Part shown: positions 1-7,827 of the stretch, one piece after another
Layout: every line of letters begins with the position of its first letter
How positions within the stretch are numbered: position 1 is the stretch's first letter
Source: Corynebacterium deserti GIMN1.010
GTDB lineage: Bacteria; Actinomycetota; Actinomycetes; Mycobacteriales; Mycobacteriaceae
Direction of reading: 5' to 3'
Length of the DNA: 64,000 bases
Assembly: GCF_001277995.1 (NCBI RefSeq)
Contig: NZ_CP009220.1
Location: 930,001-994,000, forward strand
Notes under the pieces: generated by a model
Told to the model about the DNA's origin: nothing
Seen by the model: the letters and a program-made list of their open reading frames with translations, nothing else
Database searches by the model: none
Made by a program: the position numbers and the translations under genes

Positions 1-279
1 GATACTTTCCGCTACACCGTCGACAAATTCACAGAGTCCACAAGGGCAGAGGAAGGCTGCCTCTACTTCGATTGGTTCCGCAATACCGACTACCCAGGTG
101 AATACCTCGTCATCGGTGTGTGGACCGACGAGGGAGCCAAAGAGCACATCAAGAGTGAGCATTACACTCGGGCTCAAGAAACTCTCCCGCCACTGCTGCA
201 GCAAACACCAATGATTATTCAGAGTGAATTCTCAAAGAAGAAGGGTTGGGAACGCTTCAGTGAATTTACTGTCTATTAA
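1..279 (+). CDS. C-terminal part of an antibiotic biosynthesis monooxygenase (ABM)-like protein, partial
   Basis: An open frame runs from the window edge to a TAA stop at 277-279 and encodes 92 residues; the start lies outside. The visible part includes an EEGCLYFDWF stretch followed by a predicted strand near LVIGVWTDEG. This fits the small ferredoxin-like ABM/quinol monooxygenase fold. Such proteins act on small aromatic or quinone substrates, often as dimers, but the substrate cannot be read from this fragment. A hairpin terminator follows 11 nt after the stop, so this is the last gene of its unit. The family call rests on overall pattern and is moderate. Confidence 0.55.
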   Translation, partial: DTFRYTVDKFTESTRAEEGCLYFDWFRNTDYPGEYLVIGVWTDEGAKEHIKSEHYTRAQETLPPLLQQTPMIIQSEFSKKKGWERFSEFTVY

Positions 280-289
280 CCAGGCAGTT

Positions 290-334
290 AAAACTTCGTT
301 GCCCGCCGGAAATCTGCAGGTAACGAAGTTTTTT
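290..334 (+). terminator. Rho-independent terminator after the ABM-like gene
   Basis: An 11-bp perfect inverted repeat (AAAACTTCGTT at 290-300, AACGAAGTTTT at 322-332) runs into a T-rich tail. It separates the ABM-like gene from ppk2A. Confidence 0.8.
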
Positions 335-415
335 GTGTTTCCTCAAGGAACTAGTTGGGGATTTGTGTGAATTTTCGCGTGTAGGCATGGGGTTTATGCT
401 TGTAGTCTTTAATAC

Positions 416-1363
416 ATGAAGAAGACCGACCACACCTCACTTCCAGAATTTCGAAAGAACCCACCGAAACTGGACAAAAAGGCATACGAAAAAGAACTGA
501 AGCGCCTTCAGGCAGAACTCGTCGATCTACAACAATGGGTCGTCGAAACTGGTGCCCGTGTAGTCATCGTGATGGAAGGCCGCGACGCCGCCGGAAAAGG
601 CTCCGCCATCAAGCGCATCACCCAATACCTCAACCCACGATCTGCACGCATCGAAGCCCTCCCAACACCCAACTCGCGGGAAAAAGGGCAGTGGTACTTC
701 CAGCGCTACATCGAAAAACTGCCAACAGCTGGCGAGATCGTCATTTTCGACCGCTCCTGGTATAACCGCGCAGGCGTCGAACGCGTCATGGGATTCTGCA
801 CCTCCCAGGAATACCGCCGCTTCCTTCACCAAGCCCCCATCTTTGAACGCCTCCTCGTCGAAGACGGCATCCACCTGCGTAAATACTGGTTCTCCGTCTC
901 TGATGAAGAGCAAATCAAACGCTTCCGAGACCGCCTCAGCGACCCCCTGCGTCGCTGGAAGCTGTCCCCAATGGACCTGCAATCCATCACCAAGTGGGAA
1001 GACTACTCCCGCGCCAAAGATGAAATGTTTATTCACACCGACATTCCATCCGCACCGTGGTACACCGTGGAATCTGAAGACAAGAAGCGTTCCCGAATCA
1101 ACGTCATCTCCCACCTGCTGTCAACGATTCCTTACGAGAAGATCGACCGCCCCCTTCCTGAGATCCCTGACCGCCCTGATACCGAGATGGACTACGAGCG
1201 CCCACCTCGCGAAGACTTCCGTTACGTTCCCGATGTAGCCGCACACCTAGAGAAGGACCGCATCGAAAAGGAAGAGGAAGAAAAAGCCAAGGCTAAGAAA
1301 GCTAAAAAGGCTAAGAAGTCTTCCGAGGATGAGGGTAAGAAATCTAAGAAGAAGAAGAAGTAG
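416..1363 (+). CDS. ppk2A: Polyphosphate kinase 2 family protein (PPK2A type)
   Basis: Encodes 315 residues of a PPK2-family kinase, which moves phosphate between polyphosphate and nucleoside di- or triphosphates in the cytoplasm. The Walker A motif GRDAAGKG is at residues 55-62 and the Walker B/lid segment FDRSWYNRAG at 111-120, both typical of the family. The catalytic domain ends near residue 255. The last 35 or so residues form a tail of Glu, then Lys/Ala, Ser and pure Lys, which is longer than a minimal PPK2. The gene stands alone between terminators. No ribosome-binding site is evident and a -10-like TAGTCT (403-408) sits 7 nt before the ATG, so the mRNA may be leaderless. C. glutamicum has two PPK2 genes; assignment to ppk2A rests on my memory of the locus. 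ppx2 lies later in the window. Confidence 0.85.
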   Translation: MKKTDHTSLPEFRKNPPKLDKKAYEKELKRLQAELVDLQQWVVETGARVVIVMEGRDAAGKGSAIKRITQYLNPRSARIEALPTPNSREKGQWYFQRYIEKLPTAGEIVIFDRSWYNRAGVERVMGFCTSQEYRRFLHQAPIFERLLVEDGIHLRKYWFSVSDEEQIKRFRDRLSDPLRRWKLSPMDLQSITKWEDYSRAKDEMFIHTDIPSAPWYTVESEDKKRSRINVISHLLSTIPYEKIDRPLPEIPDRPDTEMDYERPPREDFRYVPDVAAHLEKDRIEKEEEEKAKAKKAKKAKKSSEDEGKKSKKKKK

Positions 1364-1562
1364 GGAAGTAGGCGATCAGGTATTTCGATCAGGTATTCAG
1401 AGTTCCACTTCACGCACATCTTTTCGGAAAACCTACTCCTGATTGATTGGGTAAAGTCGAACATGTGCTATTGAGTGCGTGATGTCGAATTCTCGAACGC
1501 CGGCCCGGTTACCCGCATTGCTTCCGAGATGACAGATACACCGATTGAAACTGCCGCCTTAG

Positions 1563-1615
1563 GGCCTGAAAGCGTCACCTTCATACACACCTTTCGTATG
1601 AAAGAGCTTCAGGCC
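1563..1615. other. Long imperfect hairpin in the gap after ppk2A
   Basis: GGCCTGAAAGC (from 1563) pairs with GCTTCAGGCC (to about 1615), and an inner TTCATAC/GTATGAA stem extends it. There is no T-run on either strand, so it may be a structured RNA or a weak bidirectional terminator between the convergent ppk2A and HAD genes. A near-duplication of GATCAGGTATT lies in the same gap at about 1375-1397. Confidence 0.35.
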
Positions 1616-1652
1616 TCAAATCAGCGCGAAACTGGGACACTTAAGACGACAC

Positions 1653-2459
1653 TTAAGACACAGTCTGCTCAGCCAACAGCTTTTCGAGTACTTGGACAAC
1701 ACCGGCTTCGTCGTTGGAGGGTGCGACGGCGTCGGCAAGCGCCAAAATGTCTGGGTGGGCGTTGGACATTGCGTAGGATGTGCCCGCTGCCTTAATCAAC
1801 TCAGTGTCATTCAAATAATCGCCGAAGACGAGGGTCTCAGACTCTGTAATTCCCAGTGCATCGCGCAGTTTCGCCAACGCCTGGCCCTTGTTTGCGGAGG
1901 GATCCATGACGTCAACCCAGTGTTTTCCGGACACCACAATGTTGGCGTCGGGGCAGGCTGCGCTGATGACGGGTGCGCAATCTTCTTCGGCGTCTTGGAA
2001 TGTAAAGATCGCAACCTTAATTACTTCGTCATTGACTGCCTCGTGGAGGTCATCCACCACAGCCAAGGAGACGTAGTACCTGGTGCCCTCGGTGCGGAAG
2101 GCCTCGTCGTTGCGTTCGATGTAGGCGCGTTCTGGACGGCAAATAACAACACCCATGTCCACGTCGGCGTTACGGGCGGCGTCAATGATTGCGTGGACGG
2201 TGTCGGGATTGATGGTGGTGAGGGAGATGATTTCACCGTTGTGGACGACGACGGTGCCGTTTTCTGCGATGAATGAAATGGGTTCGCCGGCGTCGGCAAA
2301 TTGGTGTTGGAGGGTCGCGAGTTGGCGGCCACTAGCTGGGGCAAAGGCGATCCCGTTGGCGCGGAGGCGATCTAGCACATCCCAAAATCCTTCGGGAATG
2401 TCGTGGTTGGAGTCTAGAAGGGTGCCATCCATGTCCGTGGCGACGAGGCGAAAGTCCAT
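1653..2459 (-). CDS. HAD-superfamily (Cof-type) hydrolase
   Basis: Encodes 268 residues of a Cof-type HAD phosphatase, a cytoplasmic enzyme that removes phosphate from sugars, cofactors or similar small molecules. Motif I is DMDGT at residues 9-13, with the nucleophile and acid/base aspartates, and motif IV is GDYLND near residue 215. The cap domain between them is of the Cof size. I chose the ATG at 2459 because a GGAAAGG ribosome-binding site lies 8 nt upstream. An in-frame extension of 35 residues is possible, but it would run into the promoter of the divergent gene at 2563. The substrate is not predictable. Confidence 0.85.
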   Translation of the reverse strand: MDFRLVATDMDGTLLDSNHDIPEGFWDVLDRLRANGIAFAPASGRQLATLQHQFADAGEPISFIAENGTVVVHNGEIISLTTINPDTVHAIIDAARNADVDMGVVICRPERAYIERNDEAFRTEGTRYYVSLAVVDDLHEAVNDEVIKVAIFTFQDAEEDCAPVISAACPDANIVVSGKHWVDVMDPSANKGQALAKLRDALGITESETLVFGDYLNDTELIKAAGTSYAMSNAHPDILALADAVAPSNDEAGVVQVLEKLLAEQTVS

Positions 2460-2562
2460 TTGATTGGATTCCTTTCCGATTTTGTCCTGTTTTCCTATTC
2501 TGTCACACCCGAGTTGGGTGAACACCCGCGGAGAAATGTTGTGATGTGGCACACTCGGTGGC

Positions 2563-3600
2563 ATGACTCAGGGAAACACAGAAAATGTCGTTAATTCGTA
2601 CATCCGCAATTCCACCGGTGTGGTGGAGCTCAATCGCCCGAAGGCACTTAATTCGTTGAATCAGGAGATGATCGATCTCGTTCAGGAAGCGCTGCTGAGC
2701 TGGATTGATGATGATGCTGTTGAGCAGGTGCTTATTTACTCCACATCGGAGCGAGCGTTTTGTGCTGGTGGCGATGTCCGAGCGGTGCGCGACAGTGTGA
2801 TCAATGGTCGCGGTGAGGAGGGGGAGAAGTACTTCATTGATGAGTTTGTTATGAATGACACCCTCGGCAATTTCCCGAAGCCCATCATTTCGGTTATCAA
2901 TGGCGTGGTTATGGGTGGTGGCCTGGGCATTTCTATGCATGGTTCGCATCGCGTGATCACAGAGAAGGCGTTCGCGTCCATGCCGGAGATGGCTATCGGA
3001 TATGTGCCCGATGTTGGTTTCACGTATTTTGCGCAGCGTGCGTCCACACCTGCGATGGCCACCTTTTTGGCGGTGACCGGCTGGCGCATGAGCCCGGCCG
3101 ACATGCTGTGGGCGGGTGTTGCAACGCATCTCATTAGCTCGGCAGATACCGGGGCATTTATTGAGGCGGTTCTGGAGGATTCCCTCGATGCGGCACTTGC
3201 GGCATTCGCCACACAACCGCAGCAAAGCAGTGCGCTGGCTGCCGTTGCAGACCAGGTTGAGGCGACCTTTGGTCACCCTTCTTGGGAGCTTATCGACGCC
3301 TCCCTTCAGTCCCATCCAGACTCCGAGTTCGTTTCCACCGTTCGTGAGCTCATGGCACCTGCCGCACCGTCGTCGGTGGTTGCATCTGTGTTGCTCGTGA
3401 ACAAAAATCGTGATGCCGTTACGCTTCGAGAAGGTTTGGACAATGAGTTGGCGTTGTCCCTGCACTTTATTTCGCAGCCTGACTTTGCCGAAGGCGTGCG
3501 CGCGGTGCTGGTAGATAAGGACCGCAACGCTGCCTTCCAGCCTGCAACGTACGAAGCCGTCGATGAGTCCGTTTATGTGAGTTTGCTCGATCGCGGTTAA
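2563..3600 (+). CDS. 3-hydroxyisobutyryl-CoA hydrolase-like (enoyl-CoA hydratase/isomerase family)
   Basis: Encodes 345 residues with a crotonase fold. The oxyanion-hole segments FCAGGDVRAV (about residues 66-75) and VVMGGGLGIS (about 114-123) are intact, and PEMAIGYVPDVG matches the hydroxyisobutyryl-CoA hydrolase subgroup. Members cleave 3-hydroxyisobutyryl-CoA in valine breakdown; the 345-residue length fits this subgroup rather than simple hydratases (about 260). The gene is divergent from the HAD gene. The next gene starts 30 nt downstream, so the two may be cotranscribed. Other acyl-CoA hydrolase or isomerase activities remain possible. Confidence 0.8.
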   Translation: MTQGNTENVVNSYIRNSTGVVELNRPKALNSLNQEMIDLVQEALLSWIDDDAVEQVLIYSTSERAFCAGGDVRAVRDSVINGRGEEGEKYFIDEFVMNDTLGNFPKPIISVINGVVMGGGLGISMHGSHRVITEKAFASMPEMAIGYVPDVGFTYFAQRASTPAMATFLAVTGWRMSPADMLWAGVATHLISSADTGAFIEAVLEDSLDAALAAFATQPQQSSALAAVADQVEATFGHPSWELIDASLQSHPDSEFVSTVRELMAPAAPSSVVASVLLVNKNRDAVTLREGLDNELALSLHFISQPDFAEGVRAVLVDKDRNAAFQPATYEAVDESVYVSLLDRG

Positions 3601-3630
3601 AGATTTCCCCCACCTTTTGATAGCGTAGAT

Positions 3631-4407
3631 ATGGCTCTTTCGGTTGAGAGAGTCTTAGAGCTTACGCGTGAAGAAGGGGAATCAGTGAAGCCACTGGGCA
3701 AGATCGCCGTTCCCTGGGCGTGGTACCTGGGCATTGTTGGGATCATTTTCATCAGTGTGGCCGCATCGATCACTATGTTGAAGCTCGCCCCGAGTCGCAT
3801 GCCGGAGCGAGTGAGCAGTGGACTAGTCATGTTGGGTGGGCCGAGCGCTCCTCCCATGACAAGGGAAACTCTAGTAGCCAGAGTTATCGCCGGGGCGTTG
3901 CTCATTTTGGTGATGTCGGTGGGTGTGTCGCTGTTGATTTCAGCTCAGTCCAAGAATCTTGCCTCAGACCACCCCGATGCCTCAGCGATGCAATTGGCTA
4001 GACGCTGGGCTTTCCTTAACAACATCCAAAGCTGCATCGGCTGGTTTAGCTTCTTTCTCGCAGCCATTTTAAGTATTTCCTCATTAAGGCTGAATGGGCC
4101 ATGGATGGTCAGCAACTTTGAGATGGCTGTCTATGTCATTGCGGTGTCGGTGTTGGCGTGGTCGTTGATGGTTTCCATTCGCAAGGGACAGATGGAAATC
4201 GACCGCGCAATCCCGGTCAGTGAGGACAACGCGGAGATGAAGTGGGGGATAATTTATCACAATGCCGCTGACAAGCGTGTGTTTGTGGAGCTTGATGATG
4301 GGCAAACCACCGTCATCAACATGGCGCGGCCTGGCGCATGGGCGCTGGTGGCAGTGATGATTCTGCCGACTGTGGCGCTCATCGCCTGGGTTGTGACCAA
4401 CAGCTAG
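3631..4407 (+). CDS. Integral membrane protein of unknown function
   Basis: Encodes 258 residues. Hydrophobic stretches at about residues 30-52, 85-106, 128-150, 160-181 and 234-256 suggest five membrane segments. A soluble loop of about 50 residues rich in acidic and basic residues precedes the last one. I do not recognise a family. A -10-like TAGCGT lies just before the ATG, so it may have its own leaderless start even though the upstream gene ends only 30 nt away. Its 3' end overlaps the convergent gene at 4404 by 4 nt. Confidence 0.7.
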   Translation: MALSVERVLELTREEGESVKPLGKIAVPWAWYLGIVGIIFISVAASITMLKLAPSRMPERVSSGLVMLGGPSAPPMTRETLVARVIAGALLILVMSVGVSLLISAQSKNLASDHPDASAMQLARRWAFLNNIQSCIGWFSFFLAAILSISSLRLNGPWMVSNFEMAVYVIAVSVLAWSLMVSIRKGQMEIDRAIPVSEDNAEMKWGIIYHNAADKRVFVELDDGQTTVINMARPGAWALVAVMILPTVALIAWVVTNS

Positions 4408-5597
4408 GACACGCGGGAAATTTTTTCGCCGTTAAACTCCACGTTGACGTGTTGATTGTCGACGGTAATCGCGTAGCCGTCGAACTCAACGTTGCGCTGT
4501 GCAGCGTATGAGGCAACAGCTCGTCGTGCATCCAAATCGGGAGAAAGTGGCTGGTAGAGCGTTGCTTCGATGGCGGCGTAAGTTGCTGGAGGAAGATGCA
4601 GGCGAGGGTGGTCGAGAAGCAGGACTACTGTGGTGCCGTCATCTTGCTGGACAAACGCGTGGGTCCACACATGAAGAACTTGCTTTGCGACGTCGATGAG
4701 ATTGAGATCTTTGGCATCAGCCACAGTGATTTCGGCAATGGTGAGAGGGAAAAGTCCGTTGTCGAAACCAAAACGAGCCAGCCCATCGGTTGCGTGGCCG
4801 TTGAGTTCTTGAAGAGACCAGGACCAGACCCAGCGGGAGCCATCGATGACTGCGAGGGGAATGGCTTTGGCGTGGTGTTCCTTGGCTACGACTGCTGTGT
4901 TGGTGGCTGGGTCGAAGGTGACATCGTGAGACGGGGTTATGGCGTCGAAAAGCAATTGGTGCTCAGCCGACATGAATGCTGAATCCGCGCGCACGTCGCG
5001 CAAGCCCAGCCCACCTGCGATTTCACAGGGGCGGCCGTTGCGGAGTAGCACCGATGTGCCGTCGCTGAAGGCGATGCGATTAGTATCGAAGCGGATGCCG
5101 AGGTTAAGAAATGCAGCGTAGGACGCGAGCGCGCGGCGTTGGTCCATCGATGGTTTAAGACGTGGCAGACCTTCGATGAGGCAGCGGCGGACATCGAAGG
5201 TAGTGGGTTCGCATTCGATGATGACCAGGGCTTTTCGGCCGTCGCGCAGCGGTGCGATAAACGCGGGGAGGTTTCTGTACAGCGTGCGGATGGCAGGGAT
5301 GAGGTCGTCGTCAAGCGGCTGGGTGCCCTGAAGTTCGGGGATCTTGATTTCGGCGCCACGCTCACTGACCCACTCCAGCTTTTCTCCCGTGATCCATGCA
5401 ACGACGTCACCGGTGGTTTCAAATGGAGCGCCGTGTGCGCGATTGATGCGGACCTCAAGTTCCGTGGCGCTCGTGAAGTTGAATTCCACCCCCGTCACTT
5501 TTCCTAATTCCGCGGCAAAAACCTGGTCGACGCTAAATTGACCGAGGATGCCATCCGTGATGACCTCAGACAGTGAATCGGGAAGAGGGATGTCCAT
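4404..5597 (-). CDS. Conserved hypothetical protein
   Basis: Encodes 397 residues from an ATG at 5597. A TATTGT -10-like element lies 7 nt upstream, which suggests a leaderless start; a TTG at 5615 would add six residues. The protein is acidic and soluble, without signal peptide or membrane segments. Two stretches resemble each other: RRCLIEGLPRLKPSMDQRRA near the middle and PLSPDLDARRAVASYAAQRN at the end, both followed by a similar short segment. This suggests two related halves. I recognise no family and propose no function. Nothing links it to its neighbours except the divergent mycolyltransferase. Confidence 0.65.
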   Translation of the reverse strand: MDIPLPDSLSEVITDGILGQFSVDQVFAAELGKVTGVEFNFTSATELEVRINRAHGAPFETTGDVVAWITGEKLEWVSERGAEIKIPELQGTQPLDDDLIPAIRTLYRNLPAFIAPLRDGRKALVIIECEPTTFDVRRCLIEGLPRLKPSMDQRRALASYAAFLNLGIRFDTNRIAFSDGTSVLLRNGRPCEIAGGLGLRDVRADSAFMSAEHQLLFDAITPSHDVTFDPATNTAVVAKEHHAKAIPLAVIDGSRWVWSWSLQELNGHATDGLARFGFDNGLFPLTIAEITVADAKDLNLIDVAKQVLHVWTHAFVQQDDGTTVVLLLDHPRLHLPPATYAAIEATLYQPLSPDLDARRAVASYAAQRNVEFDGYAITVDNQHVNVEFNGEKISRVS

Positions 5598-5722
5598 ACG
5601 TTTAACAATAAGCAAGGCGAGAAGATTTGGGTATTACGGGCGGGTTGTTTGAAATTCCCTGATCTGTGAAGATGTGACAGGTACCTTAAAAAACCATGCC
5701 TACGGACAAGGAAGTTGTAACA

Positions 5723-7183
5723 GTGCGTAAAGGAAACTCCAAACTGCTCTCAGTTGTGGTGGCTTGCTCAGTAGGTTTGAGCGCAGCCTTCGCAGGAACC
5801 GGTATCGCATCGGCCTACGACTACGGCATGGATCCAGCCCAAAATTACAACCCTATTGACGATATCACCGAGCGTCCTGTCGGCTTGAGCAAACTACCTT
5901 ACTTCGGCAGCAAGTTGACCAGCTGGGGCTCTTCCGATGGCACCGCATCTTCGGGAGTTATTACCTCTGGGCTGCCACAATATACAGATCCGCGTTACCC
6001 AGATGGCAAAGATCTTCTGCCCAAAGCAACCATCGACATGGATCCTGAAGTGCTCGCGCGGCTAGAACGATTCATTGGTGTTGATGGCGGCCGCATTCGC
6101 CAAATCAACGCCTACTCGCCATCCATGGAACGCACGATTCCGCTAGTGTGGATCGTTCCGGAAGATAACTCCGTGCCACGCCCCACCCTCTACGCACTAG
6201 GTGGCGGTGACGCAGGACAGGGTGGCGACAACTGGGTCACCCGCACTGATCTCGATGAGTTGATGAGCGAAAACAACGTCAACGTCATCCTACCCATGCT
6301 CGGCGCCTACAGCTTCTTCGCAGACTGGGTAGGAGAAAGCGCAGATCTCGGCGGCAAACAACAGTGGGAAACCTTCCTCATGCACGAACTCCCCGAGCCG
6401 CTTGAGGCGGCCATTGGCGCAGACGGGCAACGAAGCATCATTGGCATGTCCATGTCCGGAGGCTCGGTATTAAACTTTGCGACGCACGACCCCAACTTCT
6501 ACTCATCCGTCGGCTCCTTCTCCGGCTGTGCCGAAACCAATTCTTGGATGGGCCGACGCGGCATCGCAGCCACAGCATACAACGGAAACGTTGTTCCGGA
6601 GCAAATTTTCGGGGACGTAGACAGTGACTATTCCCGCTACAACGACCCACTGCTCAACGCCGCGAAGCTGGGGGAGCAGGACAACCTGTATATCTTCTCC
6701 GCATCTGGACTGTTCTCTGAGATCGACATCATCGGTGACAACGCACCAGTTGGCGAAGATGCACTAAAGGATCGCCTCACCGTCGGATTCCAGATCGAAG
6801 CGATGTCCAACTCCTGCACCCACAACCTCAAAGCAGCAACCGACCAGATGGGCATCACCTCCATCAACTACGACTTCCGGGAAACCGGCACCCATGCGTG
6901 GGACTACTGGAACGAAGCACTCCATCGCTTCTACCCACTGATGATGCAAGGCTTCGGCCTCGACGGTGGACCCATTCCTGTCTACAACCCATCGGGTGTG
7001 AGCTCCTCGGAGAGTTCCTCCGAGTTCTCTTCCGACGTCAGCTTGGGAGGAGTGATTGGAAGTGTGACTGGCAGTGTGACTGGCAGTGCTGCTGGAAGTT
7101 CGGGAATTGGCAGCAGCGACGTCCGCGAGTTTATTGCCGGTAGCTCAGGATCAAGCCAGTCAGCAGGAAGCTATTACGAATAG
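5723..7183 (+). CDS. cmt3: Secreted mycolyltransferase (antigen 85/Cmt family)
   Basis: Encodes 486 residues of an esterase-fold mycolyltransferase, which moves mycolic acids between trehalose monomycolate and other acceptors in the outer mycolate layer. I chose the GTG at 5723 because an AAGGAAG site lies 8 nt upstream and the product then begins with a textbook signal peptide ending GIASA about residue 31. An ATG at 5696 would add nine residues. The nucleophile motif GMSMSGGS places the catalytic Ser near residue 244, and a His-Ala-Trp segment near residue 390 fits the catalytic His. The last 60 residues are a Ser/Gly-rich tail with short repeats. The gene sits beside a TetR-MmpL pair, and MmpL proteins supply trehalose mycolates. 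The symbol cmt3 is from memory. Confidence 0.85.
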   Translation: MRKGNSKLLSVVVACSVGLSAAFAGTGIASAYDYGMDPAQNYNPIDDITERPVGLSKLPYFGSKLTSWGSSDGTASSGVITSGLPQYTDPRYPDGKDLLPKATIDMDPEVLARLERFIGVDGGRIRQINAYSPSMERTIPLVWIVPEDNSVPRPTLYALGGGDAGQGGDNWVTRTDLDELMSENNVNVILPMLGAYSFFADWVGESADLGGKQQWETFLMHELPEPLEAAIGADGQRSIIGMSMSGGSVLNFATHDPNFYSSVGSFSGCAETNSWMGRRGIAATAYNGNVVPEQIFGDVDSDYSRYNDPLLNAAKLGEQDNLYIFSASGLFSEIDIIGDNAPVGEDALKDRLTVGFQIEAMSNSCTHNLKAATDQMGITSINYDFRETGTHAWDYWNEALHRFYPLMMQGFGLDGGPIPVYNPSGVSSSESSSEFSSDVSLGGVIGSVTGSVTGSAAGSSGIGSSDVREFIAGSSGSSQSAGSYYE

Positions 7184-7192
7184 GACATGAAT

Positions 7193-7230
7193 AAGGGCGG
7201 CAACTTCGGGGTGAGGTTGCCGCCCTTCAT
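7193..7230. terminator. Bidirectional terminator between the mycolyltransferase and TetR genes
   Basis: A perfect 12-bp stem (AAGGGCGGCAAC at 7193-7204, GTTGCCGCCCTT at 7216-7227) lies between convergent genes and can serve both. Confidence 0.8.
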
Positions 7231-7242
7231 TGTTGAGCGGTG

Positions 7243-7827
7243 CTATTTGAGCATTGCGAGCGCTCGCCTGACCAGCGACGCCGCCTCTTCCTTATCGTGG
7301 GGCTCAGGCGCGTCATAGATACACCTCAACGCCGTAGCCACAGCTGCAGCATGCATATGGATCGACACAAGCAACTCAAAATCGGGGACGCCGGGCATCT
7401 TCTTCTTAAAGAAATCAAGAAGGGGAGCAGCCAGCAATTCGATCTTGGCCATCTCAGGAGGGTGGCCGTACATCTCCACGATTTCGCATACTCGGATCAA
7501 CGCGCCGAAAGAATCCAGCGCAGACTCGCCCGTGGACAAGTGGTCAATGACGATCTTTTCGATTGATTCGCTGGGACTAAGCTCATCGGGAAGCTCATCC
7601 AACTTGGCAATAAGATCCTTCACCTGCGAATGAATGAACTCAATGAGTGCATCTTCACGCGAGGCAAAGTAGTTGTGAAATGTCCTGGGGGAGACACCCG
7701 CTGCCGCCGCGATGGTCACAACAGTGACCCCCTCAGACCCCTCCGACAGCGCTAGTTGTGCAGCTGCACGGGAGAGGGAAGTACGAGTAGCAGCTTTTTT
7801 GGACTCACGAAGCCCCGACACCGGCAT
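7243..7827 (-). CDS. TetR-family transcriptional regulator
   Basis: Encodes 194 residues. The N-terminal helix-turn-helix spans about residues 12-58, with the motif VTIAAAAGVSPRTFHNYFASRED matching TetR proteins. The C-terminal ligand domain is unclassified. The gene starts inside the end of the upstream MmpL gene (23-nt overlap), so the two are translationally coupled. Its most likely target is the promoter of that operon at about 10190-10390, where an imperfect palindrome is visible. The inducer is unknown. Confidence 0.85.
   Translation of the reverse strand: MPVSGLRESKKAATRTSLSRAAAQLALSEGSEGVTVVTIAAAAGVSPRTFHNYFASREDALIEFIHSQVKDLIAKLDELPDELSPSESIEKIVIDHLSTGESALDSFGALIRVCEIVEMYGHPPEMAKIELLAAPLLDFFKKKMPGVPDFELLVSIHMHAAAVATALRCIYDAPEPHDKEEAASLVRRALAMLK

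Noticed and set aside
2460-2564. 35-residue N-terminal extension of the HAD gene
   Set aside because: It covers the promoter region of the divergent gene, and the internal ATG has a better ribosome-binding site.
2503-3465. A 320-codon minus-strand frame opposite the hydroxyacyl-CoA hydrolase gene
   Set aside because: Arg/His/Cys-rich product without recognisable domain; the plus-strand crotonase gene explains the region.
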